From assembly GCA_964616985.1 (NCBI GenBank), contig CAZTVF010000103.1, forward strand, positions 1 to 19,181: 19,181 bases of DNA, given 5' to 3'. Shown one piece after another: positions 1-7,200 of the stretch. A model generated the notes under the pieces. That model was given only the letters and a program-made list of their open reading frames with translations, ran no database searches and had not been told where the DNA came from. Position 1 is the first letter of the stretch; each line of letters starts with the position of its first letter. The DNA is from CAZTVF01 sp964616985 (GTDB lineage: Bacteria; Planctomycetota; Phycisphaerae; SM23-33). The translations under genes and the position numbers were made by a program.

Positions 1-971
1 TTGAAGGGCTTGCCGTCGATGAAGCACACCATGGCCCCGACGGTCTCCCCGCCGCCGAGGTGCGCGATGTCGATGCCCTCGATCGTGCGGATGGGCCCCT
101 CAACGCCCAAGGCTGAAACCAGCCTCGCCAGCCCGTCGGCGGGGTCCACGTAAAACACCTCCGGCTGGAGGTGCTCGTGCACCAGGCCGCGCTTCTGCAG
201 GCCATCCAGGGCCCGCATTTCGTCGCGGATGGCGGCGGCCTTCTCGAACTCCAGCTTGCCGGCCGCCTGCTTCATCTGCTCGGTGAGCTCCTTGCGGATC
301 TGCGTGCCCTTGGACTCCAGGAACTGCCGCAGGTGGCGGATCTGCTCGGCGTAATCCTGCTTCGACACGCGGGCGCCGCAGGGGGCCGTACACTGCTTGA
401 TGCCGTGCAGGATGCAAGGTCGGAAGAATCGGCGAGCGTCGTCGCCGTCGACGATGTCCAGCTTGCACGTTCGGAACTTGAACACCCGCTGCATCAGCGG
501 CAGCGAGGCCCGCAGGTCGGCCGGCGATACGAACGGGCCATACAGCTTCACGCCCTGCGACCGCGGCTCGCGGGTGATGCTCACGCGGGGGAAGTCCTCG
601 TCGGTGGTGAGCTGGAGGTAGGGGAAGCTCTTGTCGTCCTTCAACGCCGCGTTGAACCGCGGCTGGATGTCCTTGATCAGGCGGCTCTCGCGGAGGACGG
701 CGTCGACCTCGCTCTCGCACTGCAGCGTGTCGATGTCGTCGACGAGGTCCTCGATCATGCGGCGGATCTCCGGCCCGCGCGACGCGAGCAGGTCGGCCGA
801 CGGCTGGAAGTAGCTCGCCACGCGCGACCGGAGGCTCTTGGCCTTGCCGACATACAGCACCACGCCGTTGGCGTCCTTGAAGAGATAGACGCCCGGCTCG
901 GCCGGCAGCTGCGATATCTTCTGCCGCAGGTCCTCCAGGATGGCGGATCGTTTTTGGGCCACGATGGCCAT
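1..971 (-). CDS. uvrC: UvrC, excinuclease ABC subunit C (N-terminal 323 residues; 3' end outside window)
   Basis: UvrC is the nuclease of nucleotide excision repair. It joins UvrB on damaged DNA in the cytoplasm and cuts on both sides of the lesion. The N-terminal GIY-YIG nuclease domain is clear at about residues 22-100, with PGVYLFKDANG at 26-36 and LYVGKAKSLRSR at 39-50. A UVR motif for UvrB contact lies near residues 222-257 (KLEFEKAAAIRDEMRAL). The window ends just inside the C-terminal RNase H-like domain, where GIDIAHLGGGETVGAM supplies the first catalytic Asp. Full-length family members have about 600 residues, so roughly half is missing only because the window stops. The ATG at 971 begins MAIVAQKRSAILEDL, a plausible family N-terminus, but no Shine-Dalgarno sequence precedes it; a GTG lies three codons further in. 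The gene diverges from the clpX operon. Identification is secure; the exact start is less so. Confidence 0.95.
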   Translation of the reverse strand, partial: MAIVAQKRSAILEDLRQKISQLPAEPGVYLFKDANGVVLYVGKAKSLRSRVASYFQPSADLLASRGPEIRRMIEDLVDDIDTLQCESEVDAVLRESRLIKDIQPRFNAALKDDKSFPYLQLTTDEDFPRVSITREPRSQGVKLYGPFVSPADLRASLPLMQRVFKFRTCKLDIVDGDDARRFFRPCILHGIKQCTAPCGARVSKQDYAEQIRHLRQFLESKGTQIRKELTEQMKQAAGKLEFEKAAAIRDEMRALDGLQKRGLVHEHLQPEVFYVDPADGLARLVSALGVEGPIRTIEGIDIAHLGGGETVGAMVCFIDGKPF

Positions 972-1100
972 TATACGAAGATTACGGCCGAAGAGGTTAT
1001 GGATGGTTGCCCGCACTCCAGAGTCGCTCCTTGTTGCCGGCCCCTGGATTCTCCCACCCTTCTCTGTGCGTGCAACTCAAAGGCTGCCGCGGGCGAATCA

Positions 1101-1263
1101 GGGGAAAGATTAGTTCCGTAGTGGAAATCCCCCACGCAACGAGCATAGAATTCGTCGCCCGCCTAGTAGGCGAACCCTATGTGAGCGCCCGTTGCGAGAC
1201 GGCCCCCTCGGTAAGTTGCGGCTGTCATCGCAAAAAGGATTTCGCATGCTAGACCTTTTTGCG
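1101..1263 (+). ncRNA. Candidate structured leader or small RNA: four consecutive hairpins
   Basis: Four inverted repeats follow each other with only one or two bases between them. The first pairs GGGG (1101-1104) with CCCC (1129-1132) and encloses TTCC-gtagt-GGAA (1114-1126). The second pairs CGCAACG (1135-1141) with CGTTGCG (1190-1196) and CATAG (1144-1148) with CTATG (1177-1181), and encloses CGCCTAGTAGGCG (1160-1172). The third pairs GACGGCC (1198-1204) with GGCTGTC (1220-1226), including one G-T wobble. The fourth is a perfect 10-bp repeat, CGCAAAAAGG (1229-1238) with CCTTTTTGCG (1254-1263), ending 22 bases before the first ATG of the next gene. The pairings are seen directly. That they form an RNA, either a 5' leader of the clpX operon or an independent transcript, is inference, and the strand is not settled. 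I do not recognise a known riboswitch, 6S, SRP or tmRNA core in it. Confidence 0.4.
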
Positions 1264-1279
1264 TCCCCGCCCGTAGAAT

Positions 1280-1284
1280 AGGGG
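1280..1284 (+). promoter_or_regulatory. Shine-Dalgarno site favouring the second ATG of the small membrane protein
   Basis: AGGGG ends one base before the ATG at 1286 but seven bases before the in-frame ATG at 1292. The second spacing is the normal one for ribosome binding, so translation probably begins at 1292, giving 120 rather than 122 residues. Confidence 0.5.
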
Positions 1285-1285
1285 C

Positions 1286-1654
1286 ATGCTAATGGTTCCG
1301 GTGTCGAAGGCGGCCTTGGCGGCCGTGGCGCCGAAGGAGTTGATCTACGGCGGGTTGCTGATCCTGATCGTGATGCTGATGGGCATCGCGCTGTTGTATA
1401 TTCGCCGTAAGTTCCGTGAAGTACAGCCGCAAGAGCAATCGCTGGGGCTGGATATCGAGAGGCTTGAGGCCCTTCGGGACGCGGGCGAGATCACGCCGGA
1501 AGAGTTTTCGCGTTTGCGCCGTGTCGCCCTGGGGCTGGACATGCGGGCGAGAAAAAGAGATGATTCGATCCTAACGGGCGAAGGCGAAGTGACCGATGAA
1601 ACTAGGGCGACGGAGGATTCCGAAACGCCCACCGAGGAGTCTAAAGACGAATGA
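1286..1654 (+). CDS. Small membrane protein with SHOCT-like helical hairpin, upstream of and overlapping clpX
   Basis: This is a 122-residue protein (120 if the better-placed ATG at 1292 is used) that I cannot assign to a named family. One hydrophobic segment spans about residues 19-39 and is followed by a basic stretch (RRKF), which suggests the C-terminal part faces the cytoplasm. Residues 57-82 (RLEALRDAGEITPEEFSRLR) look like a SHOCT-type short helical hairpin: leucine-rich helix, Gly-Glu-Ile-Thr turn, then a second helix starting PEEF. Such modules occur at the ends of many bacterial membrane proteins and are thought to mediate oligomerisation. The tail from about residue 90 is acidic and Thr/Glu-rich, probably disordered. 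The stop codon overlaps the clpX start (ATGA at 1651-1654), so the two are probably co-transcribed and translationally coupled. A role tied to ClpX is suggested only by this arrangement. Confidence 0.75.
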   Translation: MLMVPVSKAALAAVAPKELIYGGLLILIVMLMGIALLYIRRKFREVQPQEQSLGLDIERLEALRDAGEITPEEFSRLRRVALGLDMRARKRDDSILTGEGEVTDETRATEDSETPTEESKDE

Positions 1655-2967
1655 GCGCATCGAACTCAGGCGGTAAAGGCGGCAAGGGCAGCGGTTCGGA
1701 CGCCGCACGCCGTCGCCCACACCAATGCAGTTTCTGCCATCGCTCCAGCGACGATGTTGGGCCGATTGTCGAAGGTCCCAATGACATCTACATCTGCGCC
1801 AACTGCGTCGAGTTGTGCCACAACATCATCAAGCAGGAGCAGCGCAAGACCTCTACGTCCAAGCCGCTGTTCACCAGCATCCCGACGCCGCGGCAGGTCA
1901 AGGATTTCATGAACCAGTACGTCATCGGGCAGGAACACGCCAAGCGCGTCCTGTCGGTGGCGGTGCACAACCACTACAAGCGGCTCACGCACGCGGACCT
2001 CGACGACGCCGAGAGCGTCGAAATCGACAAGTCCAACGTGCTGTTGATCGGCCCCACCGGCTCGGGCAAGACGCTGATGGCCCGCACGCTGGCCCGCGTC
2101 CTGAACGTGCCCTTCGCCATCGGCGACGCCACCACGCTCACCGAGGCCGGCTACGTCGGCGAGGATGTCGAGAACCTGCTGCTCAAGCTGCTGCAGGCGG
2201 CCGACTATGACCTCGAGGCGGCCGAGCGCGGCATCGTCTACATTGACGAGATCGACAAGATCGGCAAGACCAGCCAGAACGTCTCCATCACCCGCGACGT
2301 CAGCGGCGAGGGCGTGCAGCAAGCCTTGCTGAAGATGCTCGAGGGCACGATCGCGAACATCCCGCCGCAGGGCGGCCGAAAGCATCCCGAGCAGCAGTAC
2401 ATCCAGCTGGACACCACGCACATCCTGTTCATCTGCGGCGGCACGTTCACCGGGCTGGACCAGATCATCAAGAAACGTCTCGGCAAGAAGCTGATCGGCT
2501 TCGCCTCCGAGGAAAGCACCGTCGAGCAGACCGCCGCCGAGCGCAGCCGCGTCCTCTCGCAGGTGCAGCCGGAGGACCTTGTCGAGTTCGGCATGATCCC
2601 GGAGTTCGTCGGCCGCCTGCCATGCGTGACAGCGTTGGAGCCGCTGGACGAAAAAGCGATGATGAGCATCCTGACCGAGCCGCGGAACTCGCTGATCAAG
2701 CAGTACCAGCAGTTCTTCCGCATGGAAAATGCGGCGTTGGAGTTCACGCCCGATGCCCTGCTGGCGATCGCCCGCAGAGCGCTCAAACGCGACGTGGGCG
2801 CCCGTGCCTTGCGAGCCGTCGTCGAGGATCTCATGCTGGAGATGCTTTACGAACTGCCCGAGCAGAAGCAGGACGGCGCGGTCTTCGAAGTCACCGGCGA
2901 GATGGTCGAAAACGGCGGCTGCCCCTCCCTCTTCCAGGCGAAGAAAGTGAAGAAGGAAAGCGCGTAA
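1651..2967 (+). CDS. clpX: ClpX, ATP-dependent unfoldase subunit of the ClpXP protease
   Basis: ClpX is a hexameric AAA+ unfoldase that recognises tagged proteins, unfolds them and feeds them to the ClpP peptidase in the cytoplasm. At 438 residues it has the usual length. The N-terminal zinc-binding domain has four cysteines at 26, 29, 49 and 52. Walker A is GPTGSGKT at 134-141, pore loop 1 is GYVG at 167-170, Walker B is IVYIDE at 195-200, the RKH loop is at 243-245, and the IGF loop that docks on ClpP is at 282-284. An arginine-finger region (PEFVGRLP) and a sensor 2 motif (GAR in DVGARALR) follow, so all working parts are present. The start overlaps the stop of the small membrane protein gene by four bases. 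No clpP or tig gene lies beside it, unlike the common tig-clpP-clpX order. A stem-loop lies about 55 bases after the stop. Confidence 0.98.
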   Translation: MSASNSGGKGGKGSGSDAARRRPHQCSFCHRSSDDVGPIVEGPNDIYICANCVELCHNIIKQEQRKTSTSKPLFTSIPTPRQVKDFMNQYVIGQEHAKRVLSVAVHNHYKRLTHADLDDAESVEIDKSNVLLIGPTGSGKTLMARTLARVLNVPFAIGDATTLTEAGYVGEDVENLLLKLLQAADYDLEAAERGIVYIDEIDKIGKTSQNVSITRDVSGEGVQQALLKMLEGTIANIPPQGGRKHPEQQYIQLDTTHILFICGGTFTGLDQIIKKRLGKKLIGFASEESTVEQTAAERSRVLSQVQPEDLVEFGMIPEFVGRLPCVTALEPLDEKAMMSILTEPRNSLIKQYQQFFRMENAALEFTPDALLAIARRALKRDVGARALRAVVEDLMLEMLYELPEQKQDGAVFEVTGEMVENGGCPSLFQAKKVKKESA

Positions 2968-2970
2968 GAA

Positions 2971-3147
2971 GAAGGCAATAGGCAATAGGCAATTGGCAAT
3001 AGGCTGAAGACGATTCAATCTCACGCGGTGGCGCCTCAAACGCCACCGCGTGTTGCATTCTGGCTATTTGGGTGCCTGCAGCAGGTTTACCCGACGGCGC
3101 CGGTCTTTCTTTCGCCTATTACCAATTGCCTATTGCCAATTGCCTTC
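2971..3147. repeat. Inverted repeat built from GGCAATA heptads enclosing the clpX terminator region
   Basis: The left arm (2971-3005) contains successive 7-bp units GGCAATA, GGCAATA, GGCAATT and GGCAATA. The right arm (3113-3147) is its reverse complement with only about two internal mismatches over 35 bases. The arms are about 107 bases apart and enclose the hairpin at 3022-3052. The left arm starts four bases after the clpX stop and the right arm ends three bases before the stop of the convergent gene, so the whole gap is repeat plus terminator. Similar AT-rich heptads are a recurrent type of dispersed intergenic repeat in GC-rich genomes, a recollection that needs a genome search. No transposase is present. 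Confidence 0.8.
3022..3052 (+). terminator. Strong stem-loop between convergent clpX and toroid genes
   Basis: A perfect 12-bp stem (CACGCGGTGGCG at 3022-3033 with CGCCACCGCGTG at 3041-3052) closes a 7-base loop. Neither side has a clear run of T, so it is not a textbook intrinsic terminator. Its position between two convergent genes fits a bidirectional terminator or an mRNA-end stabilising hairpin. Confidence 0.6.
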
Positions 3148-3149
3148 CT

Positions 3150-4172
3150 CTAACGTTGATAAATCGGCAGCTGCCGATACATCACGCTCATGGCCAGCAC
3201 GCTCATGGCGGTGGAGTAGGCGGGGGAGGGGACGTCGTCGGGCGGCCAGGAGCCGTCGGGCTTCTGGAACTTGAGCATCATCTCGTACATGGGCGCGGCG
3301 AAGCGGTCCCAGTAGTCGCCACCCAGTTGGAACATGCCCTGGGCGGAGTAGTACATCCCGTAGTAGAAGTGGCTGCCGCCGAACTTGCCGGGCAGGTTCT
3401 TGAGGATCCACTCGCCGGCGTCCAGTGTGATCTTCTCGCGGTGCATGCCCGCAAGTTCCAGACACAGCAGGCCCGTGCCGGTGCGGGCCAGGCCTGACCC
3501 GCCGCCGGGCTGATAGGCGAAGCCGCCGTCGGGCATTTTGCAGGCCGTCACGAACTTCACCGCCCCGTCCAGCGCGTCCTTGGGGATGTCGGCCCCGGCG
3601 TTGCGGGCCGAGCGGATGGCCATCAGGGCCCAGCCGCTGCAGGAGATGTCCGAGTCCTTCGCGTCGGGCCCGTACCGCCAGCCGCCCTGCTGATTGGGGG
3701 GCTTGGGCATCTTCTGCGCCGCCAGGATCACCTTCAGCGCCTTGGCCAGCGACTTGTCAATCTTCGCCTGCCGGTTGGCATCGACCATGCCCGACACCTC
3801 CGACAGCATGAGCGTGGCGATGCTGTGGGCGTACATCTGTGCGGGGAAAACACCGTCCGCACGCTGCAGAGTCAGCACGTGATCGATGCTGCGGTTGATT
3901 GCCTCGCCGTACGGGCCGTTGCCGGGCGTGTGCCCCTTGGCCAGGAACGCCATCACAGCCAGCGACGGCACCGCCGCCCCGTACTGCTGCCCGCCGGCGA
4001 ACGAACCGTCCTTCGCCTGGCTCTTGGCGAGGTAGTCCAGAGCCTTGACGATCGACTCGTCCACCAGCTTGTCGTACTTCGCCAGGGCCGGCGACGCCTC
4101 GTCCGCCCGCGCGCCGCCCCACGCGAGCATCAGGCCCGCGATCAGCGATAGTGTCAACGTCGTTCGTCTCAT
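3150..4172 (-). CDS. Exported prenyltransferase/squalene oxidase repeat (alpha/alpha-toroid) protein
   Basis: This is a 340-residue protein with an N-terminal signal peptide (MRRTTLTLSLIAGLMLAWGG, likely cut after ARA at 21-23), so it is probably periplasmic. The rest is built of helix-pair repeats with the Gly-rich turns typical of squalene-cyclase-like toroids: AKDGSFAG at 53-60, RADGVFP at 104-110, GGWRYGP at 163-169, MPDGGFAYQPGG at 213-224 and KPDGSWPPDD at 304-313. The DSDIS at 173-177 is only loosely like the DxDD acid of hopene cyclases, so I would not call it a cyclase; many planctomycete members of this fold have no known enzymatic role. It is the last gene of the minus-strand cluster, 57 bases after the giant DUF4175-like gene, with a GGTGA ribosome site before the ATG. 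Fold assignment is confident; function is unknown. Confidence 0.85.
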   Translation of the reverse strand: MRRTTLTLSLIAGLMLAWGGARADEASPALAKYDKLVDESIVKALDYLAKSQAKDGSFAGGQQYGAAVPSLAVMAFLAKGHTPGNGPYGEAINRSIDHVLTLQRADGVFPAQMYAHSIATLMLSEVSGMVDANRQAKIDKSLAKALKVILAAQKMPKPPNQQGGWRYGPDAKDSDISCSGWALMAIRSARNAGADIPKDALDGAVKFVTACKMPDGGFAYQPGGGSGLARTGTGLLCLELAGMHREKITLDAGEWILKNLPGKFGGSHFYYGMYYSAQGMFQLGGDYWDRFAAPMYEMMLKFQKPDGSWPPDDVPSPAYSTAMSVLAMSVMYRQLPIYQR

Positions 4173-4195
4173 AGTTTCACCGTGCGCCCTGCATG

Positions 4196-4209
4196 CGGCG
4201 CCTTCGCCG
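4196..4209 (-). other. Small hairpin between the giant gene and the toroid gene
   Basis: CGGCG (4196-4200) pairs with CGCCG (4205-4209) around a 4-base loop in the 57-base gap. It could lower expression of the last gene or be chance in GC-rich DNA. Confidence 0.2.
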
Positions 4210-4229
4210 ACTGGAACTTGCCTGCTTGT

Positions 4230-7200
4230 CTACTTCTTCCCGCCCCGCTTGGCCAACTCCTCGAGGTACCTCTTGATCAGCATGCGGTATTCCTCGGGGC
4301 CTTCGTTGCCGCTGGACTGAAGGATCTCGTCTCGCAACTCGCCCGGCAGCATGCCCCAATCCGAGGGCTTGATGCCCGCCGCACGCAGTTCGTCGGCCAG
4401 CAGTTCAGCCGGCACCTGCCCCATGGCCGTGCGGGCGGTGGCCTTGCCGGGGGGCATCTGCTGCTTCTGCTCCGAGGGCACGGGCATGCCCATCGAGGCC
4501 AGCATCTGGCTGGACTGCTTCGACAACTCCTCCAGCAGCTTGCGGGCCAGCTCGATATCCCGCATCTCCGGCTTGCGGGCCGCCCGCTTGGCCGCCTCGA
4601 AGGCCGACTGCAGGTTGCTCGTGTCTTCCTCGTTGGCGTCCTTGGGATACTTGCTCGCCAGTTCGGCCATGCGCTGGCCGAGGCGCTCGAGCGACTCTGC
4701 TGTCTGGCCCAGCGCCGTGCCGGCGGTGCGCTGCAGGGGCTCGGCCGCTTGCGGGGCAGCCGCGGCGATGGCGGCGGCAGATTGCCTCTGTGCCGTCGCC
4801 GCCGTCTCCACCATGGCCGCCGCCTGGTTGGCATCCTGTCGAGCGGCCTTGTCGGGGATCAGGTCATCGGCGAACAATCGCAGCAGGTCGATGTTGTCGG
4901 CCAGGCTGGTCGTGTCGCGACTGACGCGGTCCTGCTTGGGCGGGATCATCTCCAGCGGCCTGTTCTCGGCCAGGGCCTTGAGCTGTCGGGCGACGAGTTG
5001 CTGCCGCTGGGCCAACTGGCCGGCCTGAGTCGTCATCTCTTCCCGCTTGGCCTCCAGGGCGTCCTCGTCCATCTCGGCTGCGACCTGGTCGGGCGTCTGG
5101 CGGGTGGACCCCTTGATGCGATTGGCCGCGGCCGGGAGGGCGGGTTGCGTGGTCGCCGGGGGCGCCTCCACCTCCGCGCCGAGGCGCTGGGCCAACTCGG
5201 TCAGGTCTCGTGCGGCGGCCTCGGCCGTCTGCACCGCCTGCGGCGTCAGGCCCGACTCGACCTGCACGGCCGCATCGACGGCGCTGCGTGCGGCTTGGGT
5301 GTCGATGCGGTCCTCTTGCGGGGCGAGGCTCTTGACCTTGTCCGACAATCTGGCGGCTTCTTTGGAGATCTTGTTCTGCTCGGCCCGCAGGAGGGCGAGT
5401 TGCTCGTTCTTGAGCGTCTCGCCGGCCTTGGCGCGGGCGGTGGCGGCTGACTCGACGCGTTTGCGGAGCTCTTCCTGCTGGCGGGCAGCCTCGGCGAGCT
5501 TGCCGGCGTTGGCGGCCCGCTGGTTGTTCTCGTTGGCGGCGAGGCGTTCGGCCATCGCGGCGGCCGCGTCCTGGGCGGACTGGGCGTGACGCTGTGCCGC
5601 GGCAGCGGCCTGCTGTGCCTGGCTCGCCTGCTTTCCAGCGGCCGTGGCGGCCTTCTGGGCCTCGCCGGCCTTGGCCTTGGCGGCGGGTTTCTCGGCGGCA
5701 GCGGCGGCCTGCTGGGCGTCGCGGGCATCGCGTTCAGCCTTGTCGGCGGTCGCCTGGGCGACTTGTGCCTGCTCGGCGGCGGCCTGGGCGGCCTCGACCG
5801 CCTTGGCGGCTGTTTGCGCCGCCTGCTGGGCCTGTGGCGCCTGCGGGTCGGCGGGGGGCTTGGCGGTCGCGGCGCTCTTGGCTGCCTCGGTGGCCGCCCT
5901 GGCCGCAGCCGCTGCGACGTCGGCCGACTTGGCGGCCTTGTCGGAAGCTTCCTTGGCGGCCAGGGCCTTGGCGGGTGCGTCGGTTGCCTTGGCGGTCTGC
6001 GTGTTGGCCGCGACCGTCGCAGCCTGGCGAGCGGCCTCGCGGGCGTTGTGTGCTTCCTGTGCGGCCGTGCGGGCATCCGCAAGGACGGCCGCCGCCTGCG
6101 CATTCTTCGCCGCGGCCTGTGCGGCGTCACTGGTGGCGGCGTCGGCTGCGCGGAGCGCCTGGGCAAGCTCCTGGGCTGTCTTGGCCGCCTGCGCAGCGTT
6201 CTGCGTCGCGCCGGGGACCTGCTTGCTCGACAGGGCGGCGCGTGCCTGTTCCATCGCCGCCGCGGGGGAAGACTTCTTCACCGCCTGCTGTGCCTCGGGC
6301 GTCGCCTTCTCGGCGGCCTTGGCAAGGTCGGCGAACTGCTTCTGCACGTCCTGCTGAGGCTTGGCCAGCTGCGCCAGTCTCTCCATTGCCGCCTCGGCCG
6401 ACTTGGTGTGCTGGGCCTGCTCCGCCTGAGCCTGTTTGGCCGCTGCGGCAGCCTGTGTGACCTTGGCCGCGGGCCCGGCGACGAGGTCGCCGACCTCGGC
6501 ATCGATCTTCTTCTGGGCGGCGGCGAGTTCCGCAGCCTGGTCCGCCAGCTTCTTCGCCTCGACGGCAGCTTTGGCGAAATCATCCTTCTTCTTCTGCGCG
6601 TCTGCCGCGGTCTTCCCGGCATCGGCCTGGGCTTTGGCGGCATTAGCGGCGGCCTGTCTCGCGTTGTCAGCGTTGGCCTTGAGGGCATCGGCGCTGCCTT
6701 GGGCGGCTGCGGCTTCGTTGCGGGCTTCCTCGGCGGCCTTGCGAGCGGCCTCGACGGCCGCGGGCGCGGGCGGCTCGGCGCCTGCCGCCGGCTGGGTGGC
6801 CGCGACGGCCAGGCGTTCGGCGGCATCCTTGGCAGCCTTGGCCTTGGCGGCAGCGGGGGCCGCCTTGGCGGCGGCATCGTTGGCTGTCTTCTGCGCGCCT
6901 GCCGCTGTCGCAGCGGCGGTCTCAGACGCCTTCCTGGCCTCGGCGGCGCGAGCGGCAGCGGCCTTGATCTCGGGATCGAACCTGTCGGGCTTCGCCGCGG
7001 CCTGATCCGTCGCCAGCTGCCGGGCGAGTTGCTCGGCCAGTTGGGCCGCCTGCTTGGCCGGCGCGGCCGCCTGCGGCAATTTCTCCGCCGTCATGCTGCC
7101 CGCGGCGGTCCTCATCGGCTCGGCCGGCTTGGAACCGCGGGCGTTGGGCGTCGCGGCATTCTCAGCGACGGCCTTCTCGAGGGCCTCCGCGGCGGCAGCG

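Larger units (their letters stand above)
972..1285. other. Divergent intergenic region between uvrC and the clpX operon
   Basis: This 314-base stretch has no convincing gene: short frames crossing it lack ribosome binding sites and resemble no family. It should hold the promoters for both divergent units. A TATAAT hexamer reads on the minus strand at 975-970, but it overlaps the uvrC start codon and has no good -35 partner. From 1101 to 1263 the sequence is filled by consecutive inverted repeats, listed separately. Confidence 0.7.

Noticed and set aside
1229..1263. Intrinsic terminator
   Set aside because: The five T residues lie inside the stem's 3' arm and are followed by GCG rather than more T, and it stands just before a gene rather than after one.
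1250..1279. Possible promoter TAGACC-18-TAGAAT before the small membrane protein
   Set aside because: It would start transcription near 1286 and so exclude the AGGGG ribosome site at 1280-1284. The two readings conflict, and the -35 box matches only four of six positions.
2971..3147. CRISPR-like repeats
   Set aside because: The units are contiguous 7-mers without unique spacers and no cas gene is present.
3150..4172. Squalene-hopene cyclase
   Set aside because: It is about half the length of a hopene cyclase, has a signal peptide, and lacks a clear DxDD catalytic motif.
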